64,000 nucleotides of DNA from Sporosarcina beigongshangi. GTDB lineage: Bacteria > Actinomycetota > Actinomycetes > Actinomycetales > Micrococcaceae. The position numbers and the translations under genes were made by a program. Under the pieces are notes generated by a model, which did not search any database, was not told where the DNA came from, and worked only from the letters and a program-made list of their open reading frames with translations. Location of the stretch: assembly GCF_016820535.1 (NCBI RefSeq), contig NZ_JADHDY010000003.1:310001-374000 (forward strand). The letters are read 5' to 3'. Positions 54,417 through 64,000 of this stretch are shown piece after piece. Every line of letters begins with the position of its first letter. Positions within the stretch are counted from its first letter, which is position 1.

Positions 54417-55702
54417 GGCTGCTCCGGGAAGCCGTAGCGGACACCATCCAGGGATGCCGCGTCCAGGCCCAGCCGGCGGGCCAGCAACTGCCACCCGGGA
54501 CCGGCACGCAATCCACCGGCAGTCCTTCCCGTGCTGGGCGGCGGGCCGCCGTCGCTTCCACGGGGTGGGGCTGCGGGGCCTTCCAAAGTCAGCGCAGGCT
54601 CAGAAACGAGCCGCCCGTCATGCAGCCCCACCACGGCGATCTCCGCGACCGTTCGCCGACCGCCGACCCTGGCCAAGTGGATGAGAACGTCCAACGCACT
54701 GGCACCCTGGAGGGCGACAGCTTCCGGGCCCATCCCGGCGAGCGCACCGAGTGCTGCCAGCCTGGCCGGAACGTCACCGGCACCGTTGGCGTGGATGGTC
54801 CCGCCGCCTCCACTGTGGCCGGTGTTCATCGCCATGAGCAGTTCCCTCACCTCGCTGCCCCGGCATTCCCCCACGATCAGCCTGCCGGGGTTCATGCGCA
54901 GTGCCTGCCGGACCAGCTCTGCCAGGTCAACAGTGCCGGCGCCTTCCGCATTTTCATGCCGGGCCTCCAACGTGACCACGTGAGGATGGGCCGGTTCCAG
55001 TTCGGCGGCGTCCTCGATGAGCACCAACCGTTCCGCTGGCGGGCACAGCGCCAGCAGGGTGGCGAGCAGGGTGGTCTTGCCAGCTCCCGTGGCGCCGCTG
55101 ATGAGGAAGTTCAGCCGCCCGGCCATGATGGCTGCAAGTACCCGGGCCATTCTCGGGTCCATGCCACAGTCCGCCACCATGTCCGCCAAGGACAGGGACG
55201 TTTTGCGCTTGATGCGTATGGACAGCAGGGTCCCTGTTGAGGAAATGGGCGGCAGGACCGCGTGGACCCGGTATCCACCGTGAATCTTGACGTCGACACA
55301 GGGGCTGCTGTCATCCAGCCGACGACCGCCGCTGGCAACCAGCCGGACGGCGAGCGCCCGCAGTTCAGCTTCCCCGTTGAACCGCACCGCCACACGTTCC
55401 GGCCCCCCGCCGCGGTCTTGCCACACGGAGTCCGGGGCATTGACGAAGATGTCCGTGACGGCCGGGTCCTTGGCCAGCCCCTGCAGCGGGCCCAGCCCGT
55501 TTAGTTCCGCCGAGATCCGTTCCATGGCCACGAGCGAGCCGGCCGTTCCGAGCAGCCGCCCACTTTCGCGCACGGCCGCGGCCACCTGAAGGTCGGTGAC
55601 CGGACCGTTCTGGGCCAGCACGCTGCGCCGGACCTCGTCCAGCAGCTGCGCATCGATGCCGCCCCACCCGTCAGGGGTGTCCGGGACCGGCTGGGCACTC
55701 AC
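54413..55702 (-). CDS. tadA: Tad pilus assembly ATPase (TadA/CpaF)
   Basis: The 429-residue hexameric secretion ATPase has an N-terminal helical domain, Walker A LISGATGAGKTTLLATLL, Asp box LVLIEDAAELEP, Walker B-like NPGRLIVGECRGSEV and the His box TIHANGAGDVPARL. The GTG start at 55702 overlaps the preceding stop. It powers assembly and possibly retraction. A Pro/Gly-rich insert near the C-terminus is unusual but in frame. Confidence 0.93.
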   Translation of the reverse strand: MSAQPVPDTPDGWGGIDAQLLDEVRRSVLAQNGPVTDLQVAAAVRESGRLLGTAGSLVAMERISAELNGLGPLQGLAKDPAVTDIFVNAPDSVWQDRGGGPERVAVRFNGEAELRALAVRLVASGGRRLDDSSPCVDVKIHGGYRVHAVLPPISSTGTLLSIRIKRKTSLSLADMVADCGMDPRMARVLAAIMAGRLNFLISGATGAGKTTLLATLLALCPPAERLVLIEDAAELEPAHPHVVTLEARHENAEGAGTVDLAELVRQALRMNPGRLIVGECRGSEVRELLMAMNTGHSGGGGTIHANGAGDVPARLAALGALAGMGPEAVALQGASALDVLIHLARVGGRRTVAEIAVVGLHDGRLVSEPALTLEGPAAPPRGSDGGPPPSTGRTAGGLRAGPGWQLLARRLGLDAASLDGVRYGFPEQP

Positions 55703-56868
55703 GGCCGCCTCCGCCCGTGGCGGGCGGCAGGTCCGGCAGGCATCCCCGGCACGGCACCCGGCGCGGGGTCCCCGGCGGCCCACAACAACAGGCTGGAAAG
55801 GAGTGTCCGCACCGCACGGCGTCGCAACAGGTCTGCCGGCCGCTGCGCCTCCAACGCACGCGCCACACCGCGCAGCTGGGGGAACTGCCCGGCCAGGGGA
55901 AGCTCGACGGCGTCGGCAACGATGGCAGCATCAAGCCCTTCCCCGAGCGGCCCACGCACCACAGCGACAAGGGGCATGGGCGGCAGCGCCGGGACAAGTG
56001 CCAGGGTCGCGGCGGCGGCACGGGCCCGCGCCGGAACCACCAATGCCAATCCCTGGCAGTGCGTTGCCAGGGCCGCCACAGCGGACGGGTTGCAGGCCAG
56101 GTCCACCACCACAAGCCCGTAGGCGGCCCTGGCTGCCCGCAGCACCTCGCCCACCGCCTCCGGTGTTTGCACGGGCGCATCCGGCTGCGGCCCGGAATGC
56201 CAGGACAGCATGGCCAGGCCACCGAGCCGGGGCAGCGACGCGGCCAGCTGTTCAGGGTTGATGGTGCCCGAGGCCCGCAACAGGTCCGGCCAGCGCAGCC
56301 CCGGAAGGTGCTGGGCCGACAGGGCCGCGTTGAGCCCGCCGCCCCACTGGTCACCGTCCACCAGGAGTGTCCGGGTGCCGCGCGCCGCCGCCTCGGCCGC
56401 CAGCAGCACCGCCAGGGTGGAGGCGCCCACGCCGCCGCTGGCACCCATGACACCCACCACGGCAGCACCCGGGCTGGGGTTGCGCAGACGGCCCAGGTAG
56501 TTCGCCAGCCAGGGTGCCGAATCCGGCAGCACGGCAACCCGGTCGGCCCGTTGCTGCTCCGCGAGCTGCCACACCCGTGCACCGTCCTGCGCAAAACCCA
56601 CCACCACCGTGGGCCCTTTCCAGCCGGTCAGTCCCAGCTGCGGGGAGTCCGCGCCGGCGTCCACCAGGACGGCGGCCACGTCTCCCCACCGGCCCGCCAT
56701 CTGCTCCAGGCTCCCTGCAATGACAAGTTCGACGGCGGCTGCCGCGCACACGCGCCCCACCGCGCCTTGCAACTCTGCGGTCTCGGACAACAGCAGGACT
56801 GTGGTGTCCCTGCGCGGCAGCCACGCCCCGGGCTCCGCGGTGTGCGGTTGTCGTGTGCGAGTTCTCAT
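55699..56868 (-). CDS. Septum-site-determining / CpaE-like P-loop ATPase (Ssd)
   Basis: The 389-residue protein has a receiver-like N-terminal half and a MinD/ParA-type ATPase domain beginning VVGVMGASGGVGASTLAVLLA. The usual deviant Walker Lys is not obvious (GGVGAST), as in actinobacterial Ssd/CpaE homologues. It probably localises the Tad machine to a cell site. The ATG at 56868 gives the normal start, but no ribosome site is seen. It is the first gene of the Tad operon and divergent from the polymerase gene. Confidence 0.82.
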   Translation of the reverse strand: MRTRTRQPHTAEPGAWLPRRDTTVLLLSETAELQGAVGRVCAAAAVELVIAGSLEQMAGRWGDVAAVLVDAGADSPQLGLTGWKGPTVVVGFAQDGARVWQLAEQQRADRVAVLPDSAPWLANYLGRLRNPSPGAAVVGVMGASGGVGASTLAVLLAAEAAARGTRTLLVDGDQWGGGLNAALSAQHLPGLRWPDLLRASGTINPEQLAASLPRLGGLAMLSWHSGPQPDAPVQTPEAVGEVLRAARAAYGLVVVDLACNPSAVAALATHCQGLALVVPARARAAAATLALVPALPPMPLVAVVRGPLGEGLDAAIVADAVELPLAGQFPQLRGVARALEAQRPADLLRRRAVRTLLSSLLLWAAGDPAPGAVPGMPAGPAARHGRRRP

Positions 56869-56987
56869 GAAGCAACACTGGACCCGGCCCCGGCGCATTG
56901 CCACAGCCTTTTGCCGAAAAGTGGACAACCCGGCCGGCAGCTGTGGCTGTGGAGGAATAAACGTCACTTCGGTGGACAATAGAACTT

Positions 56988-58694
56988 ATGTACGCATTGC
57001 TGGCCGCCGGCCCCGACAGCACCACCGCCGCGGTCCAGCTGCGCAACGACGACGGCACGCCGGCGTCGGAAGCCCGGATCGTGCCGCGCGCGCAGTTGCC
57101 CGGGACGGTCCGGGAACTGGAGGAGGCACACAGGCCGCGCTGGGTGTGGGACCGGGCAGGACACTGGTATCCCGAGCTGCTCGCCGGCTCGGCCAGGGTG
57201 GAGAAATGCCACGACCTGGCCCTGTGCCAAAGCATCCTGCTGTTCTCCGAATTCGCCGCCGGAACCGGCTACGCCCAGCAGGCGGTTCCGATGCCGCCGG
57301 AGGCGATGGCCCCGAACGGCGCCGCCACGGCCCCCAGCGGTCAGGACAGCCTCTTTGATGCCCCGGCCGCAGCGAATGCCCCGCAGGCCTGGGGCCTGGA
57401 CACCGTATTTAAGGAGTTGTCTGCGCAAAAGTCGGCCATCAATGCCGCCACGCACCCGTCCCGGCTCACATTGTTGCTGGTTGCAGAATCTGCCGGCGCG
57501 CTGGTCGCCGCGGAGATGCAGCATGCCGGGATCCCGTGGCGGGAACAACTGCACAGGCGCCTGCTCCATGAACTGCTCGGCCCCGAACCCGCCGGCCACG
57601 CCCGCCCCGAAAAACTTGAAGCACTGGCCGTAGAGCTGCGGGCCGCGCTCAATGCCCCGTCGCTCAACCCCGATTCCCCACAGGAGCTCATCAAGGCGCT
57701 GCACCGTGCCGGGATCGACGCCAAGTCCACACGCAGCTGGGAACTCATGGAGTTCAAGCACCCCGCCATCGGTCCCCTGCTGGCCTACCGGAAACTGAGC
57801 CGCCTGTTCACCACCAACGGCTGGAACTGGCTGGAGCAGTGGGTCCATGACGACCGTTTCCATTCCGAGTATGTCGTGGGCGGGGTGGTCTCGGGCCGCT
57901 GGGCTTCCAAGGGCGGAGGTGCCATGCAGATCCCGGCCCAGATCCGCAGCGCAGCCGTCGCCGACCCCGGCTATACCTTCATCGTGGCCGACGCCGCCCA
58001 GCTGGAGCCCCGCGTCCTGGCCGCGCTGGCCCAGGATTCCGCCATGGCTGCCGCCGGGCAGGACGACGCCGGGCACAACAGGGACCTCTACGCCGGCATC
58101 GCCGCCGAGGGGTTCGGCGGCGACCGAAGCATGGCAAAAGTCGCCCTCCTCGGCGCCATTTACGGTGCCACCACGGGCGATTCCGGGCGTCTCGTCCCGC
58201 AGCTGGCCCGCATGTACCCGAGAGCGCTTAACTACGTGGAGGAGGCGGCCCGCGCCGGTGAACGGGGTGAACGGCTCACCACCTTCCTGGGCCGCAGCAC
58301 CCCACCGGTTTCCCCCGAATGGCTTGCGGGACAGCGCAGCACCACCGCCGAGGAGCAGCGCCGCGCCGAAGCCGCCGCCCGGTCCCGGGGCCGCTTCACG
58401 CGCAACTTTGTGGTGCAGGGGACCGCCGCTGAATGGGCGCTGTGCTGGCTGGCTGAATTGCGACGGCGGTTGCGGGCCTTGGCGGGCACCGCCGCGCCCG
58501 GCACCGGGACACCGCAGCTCGTGGCCTTCCTGCATGACGAAGTGGTGGTGCACTGCCCCCAGGACCTGGTGGAGGAAGTGACCCGGATCGTCCATGAGTC
58601 CTCACGGACGGCCACCCACCTGATTTTCGGCGCGATCCCCTTGGAATTTCCCGTCAAGGCCACCGTCGTCCAGTGCTACGCTGACGCAAAGTAG
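56988..58694 (+). CDS. Stand-alone family A DNA polymerase (3'-5' exonuclease/polymerase type)
   Basis: The 568-residue protein has the family A palm and fingers. Motif A reads VADAAQLEPRVLA instead of DYSQIELR, motif B is RSMAKVALLGAIYGATTG, and motif C is FLHDEVVVH. The metal Asp residues of motifs A and C are kept. The N-terminal third is a degenerate exonuclease-like region with no 5' nuclease domain. Actinobacteria carry this second PolA-like enzyme; its role is uncertain, perhaps repair synthesis. GACAAT 7 nt before the ATG and no ribosome site suggest a leaderless start. Confidence 0.88.
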   Translation: MYALLAAGPDSTTAAVQLRNDDGTPASEARIVPRAQLPGTVRELEEAHRPRWVWDRAGHWYPELLAGSARVEKCHDLALCQSILLFSEFAAGTGYAQQAVPMPPEAMAPNGAATAPSGQDSLFDAPAAANAPQAWGLDTVFKELSAQKSAINAATHPSRLTLLLVAESAGALVAAEMQHAGIPWREQLHRRLLHELLGPEPAGHARPEKLEALAVELRAALNAPSLNPDSPQELIKALHRAGIDAKSTRSWELMEFKHPAIGPLLAYRKLSRLFTTNGWNWLEQWVHDDRFHSEYVVGGVVSGRWASKGGGAMQIPAQIRSAAVADPGYTFIVADAAQLEPRVLAALAQDSAMAAAGQDDAGHNRDLYAGIAAEGFGGDRSMAKVALLGAIYGATTGDSGRLVPQLARMYPRALNYVEEAARAGERGERLTTFLGRSTPPVSPEWLAGQRSTTAEEQRRAEAAARSRGRFTRNFVVQGTAAEWALCWLAELRRRLRALAGTAAPGTGTPQLVAFLHDEVVVHCPQDLVEEVTRIVHESSRTATHLIFGAIPLEFPVKATVVQCYADAK

Positions 58695-58932
58695 GGCGCG
58701 GGCCGGATCGGACCAGGGCCCCTTGTCTGCTTGAAGCCGCCGACAGGCTCCCCGCAATCCAGCCCGCGCCGCACACGGCTCCCAGTCCCGACACCCAGGG
58801 GCCCGCGCGGCGTGCATCCGGGCCGGCTGATTTTCAACGGCAGCATCCTGACCACGGGACGGTCCGGGATATCCAGATACTGGAAACCATCGAGGAGTGC
58901 GTCACCGTCTACCGCAGGCCGTAGACAGGCGA
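58695..58932. other. 238-bp gap with a start-less open frame
   Basis: A + strand frame runs open through the gap to TAG at 58922-58924 and ends DIQILETIEECVTVYRRP, which looks protein-like. It has no ATG or GTG start and no ribosome site. It may be a gene remnant or chance. No clear terminator for the polymerase gene was found. Confidence 0.35.
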
Positions 58933-59628
58933 TCAGATCGGGGCCGGGATCTCCCGGGCCTCATCCCATGGAACGGCCCAGCCAAGCTCCTCGAACACGT
59001 AGTTCAGGATCCCCGCCGTGAAACCCCACACCACGGTGCCGGCCACCACGAAGGCGGGCCCCCGGTAGGTTTGTCCGCCGCGGCGCATCACGGCCATGCA
59101 GCGGTTGTCCGGATCGAGCAGGTCCCGCACGGGGACCCGGAACACCTGGGCGGATTCACCATAGTCCACCACGTCCACGGGTGTGGGCCGCGTCCACCAG
59201 CCCACCACGGGCGTGACCTGGAAGTTGCTGACCGGCAGCGGCACCTCGGGCAGCACGCCCAAAACTTCCACGCCCTGCGGGTCAAGGCCGGTCTCTTCCT
59301 TGGCCTCCCGCAGCGCCGCAGCCTCCACCCCGGTGTCCTCGGGGTCAACGCCGCCGCCGGGGAACGCAACCTGGCCGGGGTGGTCGTTCAGTGTTGCCGC
59401 CCGCTCAATCAGCAACACGTCGAGGTCGGCCGAGGCGAACGGCTTCAGCGAGGCTGCAGGAACATCGTCCAGGGCGCCAAACAGCAAGAGCACCGCGGCC
59501 TTGCGGGCAGTGGCGGGGTCCATGGGCATCTGCCACAGCGCTGCCCGGCCCAGACGCATGGCTGCGGGCAGCGCAGCCGTCCGGGCTGCCCGCAGCGGCA
59601 GCCCGGCAAGGTCCGAATAGGCGCTCAT
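58933..59628 (-). CDS. Nudix hydrolase, CoA-pyrophosphatase-like
   Basis: The 231-residue protein has the Nudix box GGGVDPEDTGVEAAALREAKEETGL, with the extended CoA-type upstream motif around LNDHPGQVAFPGG. It likely hydrolyses CoA or another nucleoside diphosphate derivative. Its ATG overlaps the endonuclease III stop as ATGA. It is the last gene of the membrane protein-nth-nudix run. Confidence 0.9.
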   Translation of the reverse strand: MSAYSDLAGLPLRAARTAALPAAMRLGRAALWQMPMDPATARKAAVLLLFGALDDVPAASLKPFASADLDVLLIERAATLNDHPGQVAFPGGGVDPEDTGVEAAALREAKEETGLDPQGVEVLGVLPEVPLPVSNFQVTPVVGWWTRPTPVDVVDYGESAQVFRVPVRDLLDPDNRCMAVMRRGGQTYRGPAFVVAGTVVWGFTAGILNYVFEELGWAVPWDEAREIPAPI

Positions 59629-60467
59629 TTGCCGGTGCCCGTCCGCAGGGTCCGGCCGGTGGCGGCCGCCTCACGCCGGTCCTCGGCCTGCGACTCCTGC
59701 CGGTACTGCGCTGCCTGCGCGGAGTCCGCCAGCATTTTCGCCAGCAGTTCCTCCTGCCCCGGCGCCAGCTCGTACTTGAGCAGCTTGGCCGCCTTCACGG
59801 GGTCCACCTCGCCGTCGCCATAGGCGGGGCACAGGTGCGCGATGGGGCATGCCCCGCACGCCGGCTTCTTGGCGTGGCAGATCCGCCGGCCATGGAACAC
59901 GACGCGGTGCGAGACCATGGTCCAGTCCTTGCGCTCAAACAGGGCGGCGACGTCGGACTCGATCCGGACCGGGTCAGTGGAATCGGTCCAGCCAAAGCGC
60001 CGGGCAAGCCTGATGAAGTGCGTATCCACCGTGATCCCGGGGACGCCAAACGCATTGCCCAGGACCACGTTCGCGGTTTTCCGCCCAACTCCCGGGAGCG
60101 TGACGAGGGCGTCAACGGAACCGGGGACCACGCCGTCGTACTCATCCACCAGGCGGTTGGCCAGGGCCAGCAGGTTGGCCGCCTTGGCCCGGAAGAAGCC
60201 CGTGGTCCGGATCAGCTCCTCCACCTCGATGACGGGGGCCTGGGACATGGCGAGCGGCGTGGGGAAGCGGGCAAACAGCGCCGGGGTGATGGCGTTGACC
60301 CGCACGTCGGTGGTCTGGGCCGACAGGACCGTGGCCACGAGCAGTTCGAAGGGGTTGCGGAAATCCAGCTCCGCATGGGCGTAGGGGTAAAGTTCCGCCA
60401 GTTCGCGGTTGATTTTCCTGGCCCGGCGCTTGAGCCCCAGCGCGGTTTCCTGCCCCGTTTTGTGCAC
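59625..60467 (-). CDS. nth: Endonuclease III
   Basis: Nth is a DNA glycosylase/AP lyase for oxidised pyrimidines. The helix-hairpin-helix LPGVGRKTANVVLGNAFG includes the catalytic Lys, the following VDTHFIRLARR has the catalytic Asp, and the 4Fe-4S cluster motif is CHAKKPACGACPIAHLC (C-x6-C-x2-C-x5-C). A 50-residue C-terminal extension (Ala/Gln/Glu-rich) goes beyond E. coli Nth. The GTG start lies 2 nt after the upstream stop. Confidence 0.96.
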   Translation of the reverse strand: MHKTGQETALGLKRRARKINRELAELYPYAHAELDFRNPFELLVATVLSAQTTDVRVNAITPALFARFPTPLAMSQAPVIEVEELIRTTGFFRAKAANLLALANRLVDEYDGVVPGSVDALVTLPGVGRKTANVVLGNAFGVPGITVDTHFIRLARRFGWTDSTDPVRIESDVAALFERKDWTMVSHRVVFHGRRICHAKKPACGACPIAHLCPAYGDGEVDPVKAAKLLKYELAPGQEELLAKMLADSAQAAQYRQESQAEDRREAAATGRTLRTGTGK

Positions 60468-60469
60468 GG

Positions 60470-61711
60470 CTACTGACTGTCCGAGGCGCGCTCAATCCCC
60501 ACGAGGTCCAGCAGCACACCCGTCTTTCCGTGGCTGTCCTGTACCAGGAAGCTGGTTCCGCGGTCCTCGAGGGCCAGGATCCATGCGCCCGGTGCCAGCT
60601 TGAACACGAACTGCCGGGTGGTCTCGTCGATCACGTTCTGCGGACGGTCCACGGCAAACCAGAAAGGCTCCGCACTGACGGCGGCGGGGTCCACGGTGGC
60701 TGCAATGCTCGTCTTGGCCGGCGCCTCCTCGGCGGGCTGGTCCGGCAACTGTGGGTTGAGCGAGGTGGGCAGATCCTCGACGGGATCCAAGGCTTGGGCC
60801 GCTGCGGGTGCGGCTGCTGTTGCCTGCCCGACGGCGAACCCGCCACCCTGCGCCGGCGTGGCGGTGCCGGCGGCGGCTGCCGCACCCGACGGTCCCTCGG
60901 CCGACGGCGCCTCGGAGTCGATGGCTGGCGAGGCAGAGGAAGCAGCTGTGGCGGCGGAAGGAGCAACAGCCGCTGCCCCGGCGGCCGCACCGGACACGGC
61001 GGTGGCGCCGGCGTCGGGGCCCGCACCTGCTGTGCGGCCGTCCTTGGCCGGGGTGAACACCTGGCCGGCAGCAGTGTGGCTGGCTGCGGCGGGGCGTGAG
61101 GCGGACCATCCGGAAGCGGTGGCGGCGCCGGACGCGGCAGCGGACGCCCCCGGCGCCTTGGCCCCCACAGGCTTGGGCGAGGACTGGCGCGCATGGGGAG
61201 CAACGGCGTCGCGCGCGGTCACGTGGGCGGGGATCTCAGTGCGGCCGGCAAAATCGGCGGCCAGCACGGGAATCCAGGTGGCGCACGTGGTGGAGGCCAT
61301 GAGCAGCACGGCCCCGATCAGGCCCACCAGGTAGCCGATCCGGAAGTTGGTTGCCGTGCCGGCGAAGAAGAAGAACACGGCAAAGACCGCCACCACGGAC
61401 GCAAATTGGTCAAGGGAGAGCGAGCCGAGCCGCAGCCGGGTGCCGGGACTGAAGCGGCGGATCGCGAAGAGCGCGCCGACGGCCAGCGGCAGGACCATGC
61501 CAATGCCCACGTAGAACAGGTTCGTGGTGCTCCACAGGTTGAAGCTGCCCACATCGGTCACCACCAGCGGGATCAGCGAGCCAATGAAAATGATCGCCAC
61601 CGAGCCAAGGACGGCAAGGTCCCTGATGGTGAGCGGGCCTGCCACGGCCGTCCCGCCGGTGCTGCCGGAATCTGCGGTGCCCTGACTTGCTGGCGTGTAT
61701 TGCTCCGTCAT
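60470..61711 (-). CDS. Membrane protein with four helices and an Ala/Pro-rich cytoplasmic or wall region
   Basis: I do not recognise the family by function. After about 40 residues the 413-residue protein has four predicted helices (for example LAVLGSVAIIFIGSLIPLVV, YVGIGMVLPLAVGALFAI, VVAVFAVFFFFAGTA and GYLVGLIGAVLLMAS). A low-complexity Ala/Gly/Pro/Ser stretch of about 150 residues follows, then a compact C-terminal domain (FWFAVDRPQNVIDETTRQFVF, SFLVQDSHGKTGVLLDL). The ATG at 61711 is chosen because GAGGAG lies 7 nt upstream; an ATG 2 codons earlier is close to that site. It heads an operon with nth and the Nudix gene. Confidence 0.78.
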   Translation of the reverse strand: MTEQYTPASQGTADSGSTGGTAVAGPLTIRDLAVLGSVAIIFIGSLIPLVVTDVGSFNLWSTTNLFYVGIGMVLPLAVGALFAIRRFSPGTRLRLGSLSLDQFASVVAVFAVFFFFAGTATNFRIGYLVGLIGAVLLMASTTCATWIPVLAADFAGRTEIPAHVTARDAVAPHARQSSPKPVGAKAPGASAAASGAATASGWSASRPAAASHTAAGQVFTPAKDGRTAGAGPDAGATAVSGAAAGAAAVAPSAATAASSASPAIDSEAPSAEGPSGAAAAAGTATPAQGGGFAVGQATAAAPAAAQALDPVEDLPTSLNPQLPDQPAEEAPAKTSIAATVDPAAVSAEPFWFAVDRPQNVIDETTRQFVFKLAPGAWILALEDRGTSFLVQDSHGKTGVLLDLVGIERASDSQ

Positions 61712-62153
61712 GGTCATACTCCTCATAGTCACGATTGTTCCCCAGCCTAGTAACAGCAGCGCGGCAAGACTAGCGAGGCACAGCGATTGGCCATTAAATG
61801 GGCGCTGATTCACAGTCGCCGCCCAGCTGCCAGCACGACGGCGTCCGGCCCGCGGTGCGCTGTTGTGCGGGCGGCGGTGTGCGTGCACTCGGCGGGCGGG
61901 GCCCAGGCACCCAGTGGCGCCCCAAGCTGTGGGACACCCCGGGGCTGCACTTCACCGCAGATCCGGCACCACTGGGCCCATGCCGCTGTGACGGCGAACA
62001 CGTCCACCTGTGAAAAGCGCTACAGTTAATGCAGGAACAACGCTGTCCTTGGCATCCACTGCCGGCGCACCTCCACCACATCAAATGGACGTGTTGTTGT
62101 GCTGCGCAGGCGGGTCCGGGGCAGCAGCAAAGTAAGGAATGAAGGGATTTTAG
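61712..62153. other. 442-bp divergent control region before acsA
   Basis: No gene is seen; a long open frame on the minus strand is a shadow of acsA. On the acsA side a -10-like TACAGT lies at 62021-62026. A CRP-like half-palindrome TGTGA-N6-CTACA (62009-62024) overlaps it, and a second TGTGA is at 61987. These are weak matches to TGTGA-N6-TCACA. Confidence 0.45.

Positions 62154-64000
<1,847 letters not shown>

Overview
The window is high-GC actinobacterial DNA, and every recognisable protein looks Micrococcaceae (Arthrobacter/Pseudarthrobacter-like). Indicators are a type II-family RhaI with a fused RhaE aldolase/dehydrogenase, the actinobacterial 'helicase/secretion' Tad locus, TopA with a Lys/Ala-rich tail, a small stand-alone family A polymerase, frequent GTG/TTG starts and ATGA overlaps. 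The species call is inference from gene content; no rRNA is present.

Region 1 (1-28629) is a rhamnogalacturonan-I (pectin 'hairy region') utilisation island. It encodes two secreted rhamnogalacturonan lyases, one fused to a CE12 acetylesterase (1124-6628) and one stand-alone (15785-18319). It also encodes GH35 and GH42 beta-galactosidases, an L-rhamnose pathway (rhaM-rhaI-rhaE-rhaB), a LacI-family regulator, an ABC sugar importer without its ATPase plus a YesL/DUF624 membrane protein, and an intracellular arabinan set (GH51 and two GH43). The inferred flow is: extracellular deacetylation and backbone cleavage, import of oligomers, intracellular removal of galactose and arabinose, and rhamnose to dihydroxyacetone phosphate plus lactate/lactaldehyde. 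The promoters carry three recurring palindromic operator types: A, TGAAWCGATWCA-like; B, TGTTAGCGnTnACA; C, TGAAACCTTTCA. They occur in different combinations, so the island appears to be under combinatorial LacI-type control. An unsaturated galacturonidyl hydrolase (GH105/GH88) is not in the window.

Region 2 (28630-39296) is housekeeping. It holds gdhA, an ArsR-like regulator with a long Ala/Pro tail, acuC, the potassium system ktrB-ktrA, an ogt-ECF sigma-ogt operon, a nested inverted-repeat element, proC, a TIM-barrel isomerase and a Ppx/GppA phosphatase. Region 3 (39334-49176) holds a secreted multidomain GH20 hexosaminidase, topA, a methyltransferase, trhO and a GNAT acetyltransferase.

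Region 4 (49356-58694) is the helicase/secretion neighbourhood: an MrfA/Hrq1-like DUF1998 helicase convergent with a Tad (Flp pilus) operon (Ssd/CpaE, TadA, TadB, TadC, DUF4244 pilin-like, two TadE-like), then a divergent family A polymerase. Region 5 (58933-64000) holds a Nudix hydrolase, endonuclease III, an Ala/Pro-rich four-helix membrane protein and acsA, which runs off the right edge. The left edge cuts a D-amino-acid-dehydrogenase-like flavoprotein. No rRNA, tRNA, CRISPR array, transposase or prophage gene was seen.
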